From NCBI RefSeq assembly GCF_030272615.1, contig NC_081413.1:337680802-337744801 (forward strand): a DNA stretch of 64,000 bases. Reading direction: 5' to 3'. The translations under genes were made by a program, and so were the position numbers. The stretch is from Cryptomeria japonica (Eukaryota; Streptophyta; Pinopsida; Cupressales; Cupressaceae). A model generated the notes under the pieces. That model saw only the letters and a program-made list of their open reading frames with translations, made no database searches and had not been told where the DNA came from. This document shows, piece after piece, positions 1 to 11,920 of this stretch. Each line of letters starts with the position of its first letter. Position 1 is the first letter of the stretch.

Positions 1-200
1 CTTTATATCGGTCCAACTCACAAATTGTGCATATTGTTTTACAACATGTTCCACAAAGCTCTTTTACCAGTTACTAGCCAATAGTAAAATCAATAATATC
101 AGCAATATCATGAATACCAGTACCGGTTCATTAACATCAATGACAACATATCATTAATTCAATCTCTATGAAAAATACCAACAATCTCCAAATGCCAACA
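1..200 (-). repeat. 5' part of a copia-type LTR, family A
   Basis: Read on the minus strand from position 200, the sequence begins TGTTGGCATT and then follows the start of the LTRs at 20980, 26561 and 6810 (minus), including the shared ATGATATGTTGTCATTGATG stretch. It runs off the left edge of the window, so only about 200 bases of an LTR expected to be about 1.4 kb are visible. It interrupts the reverse transcriptase start of the gypsy element to its right, so it is younger than that element. It has no coding role. Confidence 0.85.
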
Positions 201-1066
201 ACACATGGACTCAAACTCTTTTTTATGAACTCCTTGTCCAAGAGTTCTTGCACTTGTTTGGCGATCTCTTCACTTTGACTAGATGTCATTTTATAAGTAG
301 CTTTGTTAGGCAGATTTGCCCTTGGTATCAAGTCTATTTGATGATTTACATCTCTCATTGGAGGCAAAGAATCAGGCATATCATCTCCTAGAAGTTCTGC
401 ATATTGTTTTAGTAAACCTTGCACTTCTTGAGGCACTTCACTCATTGGATTTGCCTTAGCTTCATCTTTAGGCTTCAACACTATAGCATGACCTTGATGA
501 CCTTCTTGCTTTAACACCTTAAGGAACTCTTTACCTCTCATCAACATCACACTTGATCCTACTTTCTTTTCTTCCTTTGGATTAGGAAATATATCCATCT
601 GATACTTCTTGCCATTCTTGGTGATGAGATAGTTGTTCTTTTCTCCATCATGACTCTCTCTTACATCATATTTCCATGGACAGCCCAACAACAAATGACA
701 AGCATCCATGGGCAAAATGTCACATAGTAGTTTGGCTTTATACTCATCAATTTCAAAGTTCACCCATGCTTGTTCATTAACTAAGACATGTTGACCCCGG
801 TTGAGCCATGATACCTTGTAAGGGGTGATGTGAGGTAATATTTTTAGTTTGAGTTTATCCACCATTTCAACTGAGACAATGTTCTCAGTGGAACCTGAAT
901 CCACAATCACGTTACAAATTTTCCCATGTGACTTACAAGTGGTCCTAAATAAATATTTCCTCTGTGGTGGCTCTTGAGCTTGGGGTATCTTGAGCATTGT
1001 TCTTCTCATCATTAAGTTTTCTCCATTTGTCATTGGCCCTACCTTGTTGATTGGAGAGGTCTCACT
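201..1066 (-). pseudogene. gypsy protease and N-terminal reverse transcriptase, truncated
   Basis: The frame continues from gag after one stop codon at 1067. The aspartic protease signature is present as IVDSGSTENIVS, followed about 65 residues later by the LLLGCPW strand typical of Ty3/gypsy proteases. A linker leads to the start of RT, seen as LPPMRDVNHQIDLIPRAN and then a segment ending KKSLSPCVV. Translation then runs into LTR sequence, so the RT palm with its YxDD motif is missing. The protein would have cleaved the Gag-Pol precursor in the virus-like particle. This piece is non-functional because it is truncated. Confidence 0.85.
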
Positions 1067-2135
1067 CTAAGTGTCCTCCTCTTGCACCAATTGAGTCCTT
1101 CTTTCACCCATGTATGAGCTTGCGGAACTTGAGGCTTTTCCCGGGCACCTACTCATGATATGTCCAACTTGATTGCAGTGATAACACCTACCGGTGAAGA
1201 CTGTATTTCCTCTTCCCAAGCTTCCAAACTTGTCCCTAAAATTGCTTCTCCCTCTAAAGTATCCTCTAAATGTTCCTCTTTGTGATTCCCCACTACCTTC
1301 TTGGCTTTGATTCTCTTCATTTATTGATGTATGCTGCCCTCTACCAAAGGTTCCTCTACATCTGAAATTCTTACCACCTCTATGTTTCTGATTTTGTTCA
1401 CTTCTCCTCTTGATCTTTTCCTCTACCCTTAAGGCCAACTCAAAACACTTATGAATAGTTTCTGGTGTGAGGATACTTATCCCATCTTGTATTTTTTACC
1501 TGGCCAATTTCTCTACATCATTCTTATGCTTCCTATCCCTCAAACTGAGTTTGTGGAATTCCTCAGTGTATGCATTGACATCTAACTCCCTTTGTTTCAA
1601 ATTTTGTAGTCTCTTGTGGATTTAAACTTCATAATCCCCTAGTAGGAATTGAGCCTTAAGCCTTATCTTCATACGCTCCCATGAAGTTATCTTCTTCTTA
1701 CCTTCTTGTACCCTTTCTTCTTGCATCATGTTCCACCAAACTAATGATGATCCTGTCAATCTTGACTTGGCCACATTGACTCTTTTATTTAAGGGCCTCT
1801 ATCCAATCTAGCAACTCTTCTCCATTGACATGTCCTCCATAGGTGGGTAATCCATCCAAGTTATCTTTGGAGATGGATTTTACTGCATCCAAGAATAGTT
1901 TTTGGTCTTGAGGCATTGCTAATCCTACTTGTTCCTCTCCATCTTCCACTTCTTCATCTGTTTCATCTCCCCATTTTGTCTTAACCTTCCCCTTCTCCTT
2001 AACATATTTGGTTCCTTTACTTCCTTCCGCATCCTTCAATCCTTCTATCATCTCTGCCACCATCTGTCGGATGGATTTTGGAGTCATTTCCTTTGGAGGC
2101 ATTGAACTTGCTTCTGATACTTCACAATCTGACAT
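1067..2135 (-). pseudogene. gypsy gag with one CCHC zinc knuckle
   Basis: The likely start is the ATG at 2135 (MSDCEVSEASSMPPKE), 22 bases downstream of the primer-binding site on the minus strand. The N-terminal piece (1785-2135) is acidic and lysine-rich and ends at YGGHVNGEELLDWIEAL, the usual beginning of the retrotransposon gag domain. The middle (1439-1784) is broken by stops and a frameshift. The C-terminal part (1067-1438) is rich in Arg and Gly and holds one intact knuckle, CYHCNQVGHIMSRC. It would have been the capsid/nucleocapsid protein. It reads in the same frame as the protease, with a single stop between them. Confidence 0.8.
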
Positions 2136-2156
2136 ACACCAAATCTTTCAAAGAAT

Positions 2157-2169
2157 GGCTTTGATACCA
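2157..2169 (-). promoter_or_regulatory. primer-binding site
   Basis: The minus strand reads TGGTATCAAAGCC, close to the initiator-Met tRNA complement TGGTATCAGAGC used by many plant LTR elements. It lies 6 bases inside the LTR edge at 2176. Confidence 0.8.
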
Positions 2170-2175
2170 CTCTGA

Positions 2176-3137
2176 TGCAGAGAGTCTTGGAGATTTTCCT
2201 ATTCACTTTCTTGGTTTATTGGCTTACTCAAACTTCTAACTCCTCAAGCCCATCCAATAGAACTTGATCAGGGTTTTGATGTCTAAACCTCCAAGGTCTG
2301 ATGCATTTTGGCTTGCCTCCAAGGTATAGCCACTGATCTTAGACAATCAATTGCTCCTATTGAGGTTGTCACCTCAATCTCTACACACCACTCCTAGGGC
2401 TCCAACAACTCCTGCAAGGATCAAAACACACCAACTCCTACAATGGGTTCAATATGCATTTAGATAGTTCCTTTGAAGTGTTTTAGGGGTTTTAGCACCT
2501 TTGGTCCCACCACCAAGCTTTTCCAACCTCACTTTGACTCTACTGGTTACAAATAGGCCTAATTCAATTAGCCCTCCTATACTAGTTTTCAGGGCTTAGT
2601 TTACAAACTTCCCACACAAGGCTATAAACAAATTATAGATTCAAGTACCCTTTTCAGAGTTGCATAGGATACTAAAGAATTGCATCTGAGTTTTCTGTAC
2701 AACTATGGGAACCAAAACTGCCATATTTTCAAGGGTTTAGGCCTACCCGGGTGACTTGGAAAGATGGCTTTAAAACCCTTCACCAATCAAAACATATACT
2801 TAAGAAATTTGTGGATTCTTTAGGGTCACTCAGAGGTATTTCCAACCATGGGTCAATTTTTCTTGCACCAATCCACACATGCTCAGAATTTGCACATCTT
2901 CTGTTGTCCTAACTCACTAACTCCCAGTAGTGAGCCTAGGGTTTCATTGTAGCTCCTCCACCATGACCTGTAAAACAAAAAAAATTACTCTAAAATTATG
3001 TACATACCCTAACCTATCATTCCACTTGATTCCAATAGGTGCCATCAATGGATTCTCAGGTTAGAGTCATTTTGCTCTTAAACCCTACCTTGTAAGGGTT
3101 TTACACCTAGTTACAAAGAATGGATGATATCTCTGCA
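2176..3137 (-). repeat. 5' LTR of the gypsy element
   Basis: The LTR is bounded by perfect 7-base inverted ends, TGCAGAG at 2176 and CTCTGCA at 3131-3137, giving 962 bases. The inner edge is next to the primer-binding site. The partner LTR is not in the window, so target duplications and age cannot be judged. I see no coding potential in it. Confidence 0.75.
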
Positions 3138-3958
3138 ACTAAAGACAATCGGTTCTACTAATCAAACTTATTGGAAAGTAAATAAAATAAAATCTCATGA
3201 CCTGCAATGATATCCTTCTATCAAGTCCGTACTGGACCGTACCAAAGCAACAAAAATGAAGAAAACTGTCAAAATGGTGAACAAAACAAGATTTCTTGCA
3301 AACACAAAACTTGTTCTTGCATTCCAGAGTCTCCAACCTATAAAATGAAGTATATTTTGGCTTATATTATTATGGTTTAGTTGGTTCAACCAACTTTGCA
3401 ATGCTAATCATAAAAAAATGCAACTTTTACATCTTTTGACGCCTGAGATACAACTTTTAATTCTAGTGCATCTCAAGGCTCCCAAAAGCCCTCAAACACT
3501 CTATAAGACATAAAAATAATACAATAGACCCCTATTACATGATAATAATGATCTGGAGTACTACTCCTGTGATCAACCTTAGCATTACAATTTCCTAGGT
3601 TGATAGCATCCTGAACACAAATGACACAATCCAAAATTTGGACAACTCAACCATGTCTCTACTGAGTCCCAAATGGTTGGTCCATTATTACATCATAAAA
3701 GACAACATACAAAACTTAGAAGAAAACAAAAGTTCATTCTTGGAGTGCTAGGTGCCCTGCACCAGGTAGGTTCCCACCATGGTTTTTCCCTTAACTGGTT
3801 TTCCCACGTCAAAAATATTGGTGTTATGCGTGTTATTGATGTGGTGATTATTTATGTTTTGATTGCTAATAATAATATCTGAATTTAAGTTTGAATTGTG
3901 TAAATTTTGTGAGCAAATTGATTCACCCCCCTCTCAGTTTGTTGCATTGTTGCCAACA
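3138..3958 (+). repeat. 3' part of an LTR, older than the gypsy to its left
   Basis: The last 200 bases (from about 3760) have the ordered signature of copia-type LTR ends in this window: a '...ccaccatggtttttccc' stretch, a GTGTTATG stretch, then GATTCACCCCCCTCTCAG, and a CCAACA terminus at 3958. The part from 3138 to 3750 carries no recognisable gene or motif and may be the interior of the same LTR, cut at 3138 by the gypsy insertion. No primer-binding site follows, so this is a 3' or solo LTR. Confidence 0.5.
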
Positions 3959-4170
3959 GAATATCTTCTTCTTGCATCGTTTAATTTTTTATTAAATAAG
4001 CTACTGGTCTTCCCTCTTGACTTAATATTGCTCCAATTGCATTCCCACTTGCATCACAATCCACCTGAAATACTTTGCTAAAATTTAGTAAAGACAACAC
4101 AGGTTGTTCTATCACTTTATGCTTCAATAACTCAAGCTCCAAATGTCCACTTGAAATCCAGTAGAGTCCA
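3959..4170 (-). pseudogene. gypsy RNase H fragment
   Basis: The minus strand encodes VFQVDCDASGNAIGAILSQE and then a GRPVAY strand and an LNDARRRYS-like end. This is the reverse-transcriptase/RNase H junction of Ty3/gypsy pol, including the DASG catalytic Asp region. Only about 60 codons remain. The low-coordinate end is cut by the LTR tail ending at 3958, and the high-coordinate end abuts the copia gag of element E. The codon after the conserved PVAY is already altered, so it is a relic. Confidence 0.8.
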
Positions 4171-4185
4171 ATCAAGTGATTTATG

Positions 4186-5066
4186 ACTTGAAACTCTAGT
4201 TTGAAGAAGACAATAGGATATGTAAAGTTATATCCTTTGATCTGATGAAAAAGGAAAAGGAGAATCAAGACCTAGAAGAATAAATAGTTAAGCTTAGAAA
4301 GGAGCTTGAAAAGAGTAAAGATGAACTGAAAATGAGGAGCAAATATGAGGGTAGCACAAAAGACTTGGACAAGATGTTGAGCAAACAAAAGCAATCTAAA
4401 GATATTGGTGGCTTAGGATTTGAAGAAGGACAAAGTTCAAACAACAAAGATACATCTAGTAAGGAGATACAGTTCACTTCTTCAAGTGAAGGCGATGAGA
4501 AGAAAACATTCACAGTAAGCAAGGATACCGGTAAGAAGACTTATGCAAAAGTTGTTAGAAACCGCCACACAAACCGTTATACACAATCAATGAACCGAAG
4601 GCCACACTCAATGTATCGGAATGCAGATCTAAGGAGAAATGCAAAGGTTGATCATGAAGGATTCACTAGAGTTAGCAGCATAAAAGGAAGACCCTTGGTG
4701 AGACAGACGTTTGTAGGACCAAGGTAACCTACCCAGTATGTTCCAAACTTTCATGATTATGGTTACTGGTGTAACAAATTTGGACATAGGTTAGCTAACT
4801 ATAGATTAATGAATAAGCCCACTGTAAGTTATGAAAATAGAAACTCTTTTGCTACACTTTGGGAGATGAATGTCATCTGCTATCAATGTAATGGATCAGG
4901 TCATAGAAGTTATGAGTGTAGGAGAAGTCAATCGGTTTCCTACAATAACTTTTCAAACTCATCATTTAATATGAATGTAAAGTGTTATAGTTGTCATGAG
5001 CTTGGACATATTGCAAAGAATTGTAAAAATAGGAAAATCAAGCAGAAGAGGACAACTCCTAAATAG
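4186..5066 (+). pseudogene. copia gag, C-terminal part with coiled coil and zinc knuckles
   Basis: The upstream part (4186-4330) is a charged helix with heptad-like Leu/Glu/Lys spacing. Next comes the block DLDKMLSKQKQ...GLGFEEGQ, which is also found in the gags of F and H. A basic Tyr/Asn/Arg linker is followed by a degenerate knuckle (YWCNKFGHRLANY, about 4765) and two intact CCHC knuckles, CYQCNGSGHRSYEC (about 4877) and CYSCHELGHIAKNC (about 4981). The N-terminal half of gag is lost. The protein would package element RNA. One stop lies after 4727 and several occur in the coiled-coil part. Confidence 0.8.
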
Positions 5067-8000
5067 GAATTGGTAGTCAAACTGGAGCATAAAATTACAG
5101 CTGACAATAAGAAGGAAACTCAACCGGTTTGGGTTGAGAAAGAAAAGGACAAAGAATAATCAAGTCTGATAGTGTAGATTGCCCTACATGTAGAAAGAAG
5201 AAACTAGTGGGTTGTAGACACTGGTTGTTCCAACCACATGGCCAGTGATCAATTTTTTTTATCAAACTTGAAGATTGGAATGGTGGCTCAGTGAGGTTTG
5301 GAGACAACTCATCTATCAAGATAAAGGGAAAAGGTACTATAAATATTGATGGAAAATTGAAAGCACATGATGTATATGATGGTATGATGAAAGAATAAGT
5401 ATCTGGTAGAATACTAAGAGGGGGGGTGAATCAATATACTGAGAAACTGATACAAAGTTCCCAAACTCAAACTTAGTCAAACAAAGTAATCATATCTCAA
5501 TTAGAATCAATATTCATAAGAATACTTGACATCAACCAGTTTAACTGTTATGACAACTTTAACAGTAAACAACTTCAATCTTGTGAATATCAACAATGCT
5601 TAATCATAATTCAACATATTCATCTCTTAATGCTTCTACTTAACATGCCTTATCAGAGATTAACCAAATCAACAAATAAGATCACAACCACAAAAACATT
5701 CACCACTTGACACAAATGTTTATACGTGGAAAACCCAAATAGGTAAAAACCATAGTGAGATGAGACTCACAAGGATAGCTATCTGAACTCTTTCAAAGTT
5801 CACCCTGTTAGGAGCCAAAGCCTATTAGAGCTTTACAATAAGCCATGTTAAGAACTAATTCCGGTTAGGAATCACCCGATTAAGGGATTTACAAATATGC
5901 CTTGTCAGAAGCACAATACCCTGTTAGGAGTAACCTCACTGGAGGATTTAAGAATCCAAGCTAATGGACCACCTTGTTAGAGGATTTAATGAGTAACCAA
6001 GCTTGTTAGAGCTTACCCAGTGAAGGGATTTAACTTCTGTTGTAATTGATAGAAAACAATAGTTTAGTTGATGTGTCTGAATAGCACTACTTTTTCTTGA
6101 TCAGATCCTTCTATAACCTTCAGTCTAACTTCACTCAAAGTGCAGATCCATTCACCAGTTTGGCAACTACACACTCAACAGGTTTTCTACCAACCTTGCC
6201 AACAACTTTAACAAACAACTTCATCAAACTTAAATAGAAATCAATTAGGTTGGTAACACAAAAAAAACCTAATTCTCATCATCAAGATTACAAAAAAGTC
6301 GGTACAATCTTGACCGTTAGAAATTATGACAATCTCTTCACATTCTTCATGACAATTTCAACCGCTTCATGATCACCTCTCTATTGGACTTTGTAACTCA
6401 TCATGCGCTATGCATTAGATGCAATCCAATTTTCTCCTTCCCTAGACAAGAACAAACGCGCCAAAATGATTTGAATATCTCCTTAATCAAATGATCGCAC
6501 GTGTCTCCATCATTACCACTTATCAGATAACAAACCATCAAACTTGGTCGGTTAGGTTTTAACAGCTGATAGGGTTTACCGGTTACATTACATAGAAAGG
6601 TTTAACCCTTCACACCATTTCAACTCACAAACTTAACATACAGGTTTACAACATCTTCCACAAATCTCTTCTTACCGGTTACTAGCCAATATCAAAAACA
6701 ACAATATCAGCAATAACATGAATACCATTTACCAATTTAATTGACATCAATGACAACATATCATTAATGCAATCTTGATGCAAAATACCAAAAAACTCAA
6801 AATGCCAACAATATATTATGTGGATGGCCTGAAGCACAATTTGCAAAGTGTGAGTCAGATGTGTGACAAAGGTTATAAATTCACCTTTGATTCTATCGGT
6901 TGTCAGATAAAGAAGGAGATTATCGGTCGGGTTGTAGTAGAAAGCAAGAGGAGAGATGGAAATGTATACAACCTTAAATAATGTTTTGAATCCCAATGCA
7001 TGTTGGGACAAGTGGATGAAAGCTGGTTGTGGCATAGAAGATTAGGCCACATAAATTTTGATAATCTAGTTGTAGTAAGCAAAAAGGGCTGTGTGAGAAA
7101 TATTTCACCCATCATCAAACCAGTAAGCACATTTTGTGATGAATATGTGAAAGGAAAGTAGACTAGAGTGAGATTCAAGACAAAAGAACACAACACCTCA
7201 AGACCACTTAAGCTTGTACATACAAATCTATGTGGTCCGACTAGGACGAGAGCTCTTTCTGGTGAGAGATACTTTATGCTCTTCATTGATGACTATTCAA
7301 GAATGACATGGGTCACCTTCCTATAGGATAAATCAAAATCATTTGACAGATTCAATATCTTTCGAAAGATGGTAGAGAAGGAAAGTGGATGCAAGATGAA
7401 ATGCCTAAGATCCGACCGAGGTGGAGAGTTCACATCAAATGAGTTTGAAGATTACTGTGAAAGAAATGGAATTAGAAGATAATACTCAACCCCCAGGACA
7501 CCACAAAAAAATGGTGTGGTAGAAAGGAAGAACATGATAGTCAAGGAAATGGATAGAACCATGTTGAATAAGGAAAGTTTGTCGGATATGTATTGGAAGG
7601 AAGTGGTTCATACTACAACATATACTTTGAACCGGGTTCAATTGAGAACAAATAGAAATATGACACCTTATCAATTATGGTATGACCAAAAACCCTTAGT
7701 CAAGTACTTCAAGGTGTTTGGGAGTAAATGCTTCATTAAAATAGATTAGGATGGCTTGGGAAGATTTGACTCTAGGAGTGATGAAGGGATCTTCCTTGGT
7801 TACTCGACTCACAATAGAGCCTACAAATGCTACAAAAAAAGACTAAGAAGAGTCATTGAGAGTGTGCATGTAAGGGTTGATGAGGATATGCATTAAGGAA
7901 GACAAGCACAAGTGAACTGGTATGACGATTTCGATGATGGAGGTGAAGAAACTCAGTTAGACAATGAACTGGAAGAAGCATCCAATAAGGTCCCAAACCG

Positions 8001-9657
8001 ATATCTGAAGAAAAACCAACTGAAAGAGCAGATTTTAGGTAATAAGAGTGATGGTGTACAAACTAGAAGAAGACTTGCCCAAAATGATGAACAAGTCAAT
8101 TTCTTCCTTATGACTGAATGGAACCTAAGACATTCAATGAGGCTAGAAAAATTCAGAAATGGATGGATGAAATGGAAGAAGAGTTGCAAAAGATTGAGAA
8201 GAATACAACTTGGGAATTAGTCTCTAGACTAGCAGACAAGAACATCATTGGCACCAAATGGGTCTACTGGAACAAGATGAATGAAGAAGGTAAAATTATT
8301 AGGCATAAAGCTAGACTTGTGTGCAGGGGTTACTCTCAAGTAGAGGGCATTGATTTTGATGAAACATTTGCACCTGTAGCTAAACTAGAAGCAATTAGGA
8401 TGTTTCTAGCTTTTTCAACCTACAAGGGTTATAAGGTATATCAAATGAATGTTAAATCTGCCTTCCTCAATGGAAATTTGGAAGAAGAAGTGTACATGGA
8501 GAAACTAGAAGGGTTTCTATTTCACAATGATGAAACCTTTGTGTGTCAGTTGAAGAAAGCCTTGTATGGTTTAAAGCAGGCTCCTAGAGCATGATATTCA
8601 AGGCTAGATAAGTACTTGAAGGAGCAAGGATTTAAAAAGGGGAGTGCTGACAACAATCTATACATCAAGATAGATGGAAAGCACATGATCATTGTGGATG
8701 TGCATAGATGACATCATTTTTGGAGCTAATAAGGATACTCTATGCAAGGACTTTGCGGATCAGATGAAAATAGAATTTGAGATGTCTATGCTTGGAGAGC
8801 TGTCATTTTTTCTTGGTTTGCAGGTCTCACAATGAGACAAGGGAATTTTTTTCTCTCAAACCAAGTATGCCTGGGACATGTTGAAGAAATTCCAAATGAA
8901 AGACATCAAAGTAGTAAGTACCCCCATGGTGACCAGATGCAAGTTGAACAAGGATGATGAATCACCGGTAGCGGATCAGACATTGTATAGATACATGATT
9001 GGCAGTTTTCTATATCTTACTGCTTCTAGACTGGATATAGCATAGGCAGTATGCATGGTGGCTAGATTTCAAGCTGCACCCAAACAATCACATGTAAATA
9101 CAGTCAGGAGGATATTTCGGTATATACAAGGGACACTTGATTATGGACTATGGTATCCTAAGAAAGGGGATTTTGTCTTACATGCCTACACTGATGCTGA
9201 TTAGGTAAGCTGTATTGATGACTGGAAGACCACTAGTGGCGATGCATTCCTCCTAGGTAATCGATTAGCCTCATGGAACAACAAGAAGTAGGATTTCTCT
9301 TCTCTATCTACTGCTGAGGCAGAATATATTGTTGTTGCAACATACTATTCTCAGGTGCTATGGATGAAGTAGACCCTCAAGGATATTTAGGTAGATATGT
9401 TTAACCCCATTTCCATCCAATATGACAAATCTAGTGCAATTAACATATCAAAGAATTTGGTTATGCACTCAAGGACAAAGAATGTTGCCATCAAATATAA
9501 TTTTGTCAGGGAGAAGGTGGCTGATCAAGAAGTCAAGGTACAATATGTCCCTATAGGTGAACAAGTGGTTGATATCTTCATCAAGTCTCTACTAGTAAAA
9601 TATTTTAAGTATCTGAGACACAAGTTAGGAGTGGTGTCACATGCTTCATGCACTTAA
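5067..9657 (+). pseudogene. copia pol: protease, integrase, RT, RNase H
   Basis: The protease active site reads VVDTGCSNHMASD (about 5208) and is interrupted at 5376 by a solo LTR, resuming at 6811 with YYVDGLKHNLQSVSQ. The GAG-pre-integrase segment has WHRRLGHINFDNL, and the second Cys pair is damaged (CDEYVKGK). The integrase core shows the three acidic positions in FIDDYSRMTW, LRSDRGGEF and GVVERKN. RT begins near 8118 (EEELQKIEKNTTWELV), with IIGTKWVYWNKMNEEGK, FAPVAKLEAIRM and KALYGLKQAPRA, but the YVDD region (about 8690-8720) is frameshifted. RNase H has YTDAD (about 9189), the STAEAEY block and a final LGVVSHASCT. Stops fall mostly where Gln or Trp is expected. It cannot produce active enzymes. 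Confidence 0.88.
5377..6810 (-). repeat. solo LTR, family A, inside the copia protease
   Basis: The plus strand starts TGATGGTATGATGAAAG and ends AATGCCAACA, the exact reverse of the LTR termini of element G. The length is 1,434 bases, against 1,430 and 1,445 for G's LTRs. The flanks are GTATA (5372-5376) and ATATA (6811-6815), a five-base target duplication with one change. If the LTR and one duplication are ignored, the host protease frame continues without interruption, which dates the insertion and fixes its limits. It is a solo LTR left by recombination between the two LTRs of a full element. Confidence 0.9.
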
Positions 9658-10084
9658 ATATGTATGAAGATCTATGGTTCAGGGGGAGTTCATTGTAAAA
9701 TATTCTATCTCTTGGACCATATGCTAGACACAGTGGGAGATCAAGTGTTTATGATGTAGTACCAACATGCTTGAACTTTTGGGTTTATTGGAAGAACAAA
9801 CTACAAAAGAAGGAAATTTTTGTAGGAATACCCAAGAGAATATCATGATTACAGAAATCAAATTTCCTAATTGGTATCACTTATTGTACAATCATATTTG
9901 ATTCTTATATGCTGCTGGTTGAGAGGATAGTGGTCAAAGGGTGAGAATAAACTGTGTAACCAGTGGAGCATGAATTAGATGGAGGGATGCCCTGACCCTT
10001 TGTCATTGTTGTCAAAGGGGGAGAATGGTCAAATAGGCCAAATGAAGGAATTGTGTGTTGACATCAATGCCAAAGGGGGAGATT
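9658..10084 (+). other. 3' untranslated region and polypurine tract of element E
   Basis: This holds no gene. Purine-rich runs occur at about 9679 (CAGGGGGAG), 10011 (AAAGGGGGAG) and 10071 (CAAAGGGGGAGAT). The last lies directly against the LTR start and is the likely plus-strand primer site. The two later runs are each preceded by a palindrome-like TTGNCATNNATGNCAA motif. Confidence 0.65.
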
Positions 10085-10969
10085 TTTTGGCTTTATGTTG
10101 TCATTGATGTCAATCAGTATGGAATGGTCATTAGTGAGTAAGTAGTGGTGACCGATATGGGTGAAGTAAATAGTGATGTCAATCGGTATGAAGGATGGAG
10201 TGTCTAAGTAGATAGAAAAGGTATGTTACCACTACACATGAAGTACAACATCTATCAGTAAACGAGGACCACCGAAAAGCAAGGAAAGAAGCAAAGAAGA
10301 CAAGAGGGATGTGATCACTAGTAGACAAAGAGAAGTATAATGCAATTGGTAAATGGATTAAGTGGATGGACCAACATGTTTGCTGGAAGGCCAAGTTGAT
10401 CCACCAATAGAGAAGAGGTCAACAGGTATGAAGGTACATTGGTGTAGTTAGGTTATACCAATAAGGTGAGTTGAATCAGTAGTATGTCTTGGTCGGTGAA
10501 GGATCTCAAACTGAATTTGCAGTCTCAGCATAGGTGGATGTCAACAAGGATGATAGGTTGACACTAGGTGGTGAGCATGTAGAGGTCAGTGAAGTATTCA
10601 TTGACGTGGTAGTTTGATGAGAAGGTCAACATTAATGAAGAACTCATAAATCATGGAATGATGGCAAGATGTTTCTTCTCAAGGAAGATAGAGAGGCAAG
10701 GTGATTGAATTGACCTTACAAGATGATCTGATTCTTGTACTCGTTGGCTAAAGGAAACAACTCAACCATTAAAGGTGATTGACAGAGCAACATCGAAAAG
10801 TATGTTGCAAACATCTAAAAATAAAAAAGGTGCATTGGAATGCTAGGATATGCTAGTGATGTTTGATATGATGTAGATCATCTTCTAGAAAAAGAAGAAT
10901 TGATTAGATTTGATACGGATTGAGTTGGTAGAGGAAAACCCTAGCATGCTACCATTTGAATGTTTATTT
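10085..10969 (+). repeat. 3' LTR of element E, first part
   Basis: It starts just after the polypurine tract with a TTTTGGCTTTATGTTGTCATTG sequence; the expected TG terminus has mutated. It continues until the TGTTAGAATT start of element F at 10970, which splits it. I recognise no gene here. Confidence 0.7.
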
Positions 10970-11849
10970 TGTTAGAATTATGCACTAAGATGAGAATGGT
11001 GGATGTTGTCATTGATGTCAACAAGGTTCCATAGATTCACACTGACAGATACAACAAGGCTCATTCACATCGGCATCCAGTTTACACCAACACAAGATTA
11101 TACTGGCATTCCAGACCAACTTGGCAATAGTATTTTTATGCAAAATGAATTGTAATGTAAATTATAATTGTATGGCTGTCAAGTTGTATTGTAAAGACTC
11201 ATATATTTATGAGTTCTTGTAGGTCATTTGGTATGTAGTAAGGAAGCAGCAATATGAGATAAGATAGGATATGATAGAGAATAGTTGTATATGCATTTTT
11301 ATGTGTTTATTTTGGAGTGAATAAGAAGAAGAGAAGAGCGAAGATTATTCTATGTAAGTAGAATCATTTGACACCATACCGGCTAGGGTTTTTGGTAGAG
11401 GCAAATTGGTATTAGATAGAGCATAACATTGAACTCATCCAACATTTTGATGCAAGTTGTAAGAGTTCATTTTTATGTTTACATCAATGTTGTAGTTAGT
11501 GTGACTCCATATTTGTTGTTGAGCAGTGAGCTCTAGGCAGTTGGCCTTCCTGCATGTGCAGGCCCCCTTTTGTACTAAGTAATATTTATTCATATGGCTA
11601 GTGAGTAAATATTGTGGGTCACAAATCCCACCGAGGTTTTTCCCTTACCAGGTTTCCTCACCAAAATATTTGTGTTATGGTGTGCATTGATGTTGATTCC
11701 TTTGTTTCTCTTTACTACATTATTATCTATTTACTAGTATATTAATCTCATTTACAAAATTGCAAATAAGTTTAAATCTTTCAATAACTAGTCAGACACT
11801 GATTCACCCCCCGCTCTTAGTGTCTTTGGGATTAACCAATTATTTAACA
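10970..11849 (+). repeat. 5' LTR of element F
   Basis: It begins TGTTAGAATTATGCAC and ends ATTATTTAACA just before the primer-binding site. Compared with the 3' LTR at 16856 it lacks about 27 bases near 11043 and differs at scattered positions. It holds the TTCACCCCCC...AGTGTCTTTGGGATTAACC end that is typical of this LTR superfamily. Confidence 0.88.
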
Positions 11850-11851
11850 AT

Positions 11852-11864
11852 TGGTATTAGAGCC
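11852..11864 (+). promoter_or_regulatory. primer-binding site of element F
   Basis: TGGTATTAGAGCC lies two bases after the LTR end and is a one-base variant of the initiator-Met tRNA complement TGGTATCAGAGC. Confidence 0.82.
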
Positions 11865-11920
11865 TGGTCCTCTATTTATAGAAGCCTAACAGCTTGAGGA
11901 GGATTCTGAAACCAATACCG

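Larger units (their letters stand above)
201..3137 (-). mobile_element. Ty3/gypsy retrotransposon, 5' portion only
   Basis: On the minus strand the order is 5' LTR (2176-3137), Met-tRNA-type primer-binding site (2157-2169), gag, protease and the first part of reverse transcriptase. A family-A LTR at position 200 cuts it before the RT catalytic core. The rest of pol and the 3' LTR lie outside the window or are lost. Several stops and at least one frameshift in gag show it is inactive. Confidence 0.85.

Noticed and set aside
6682..7286. 117- and 127-codon minus-strand frames
   Set aside because: They are shadows opposite the copia integrase region of E and the family-A LTR end.
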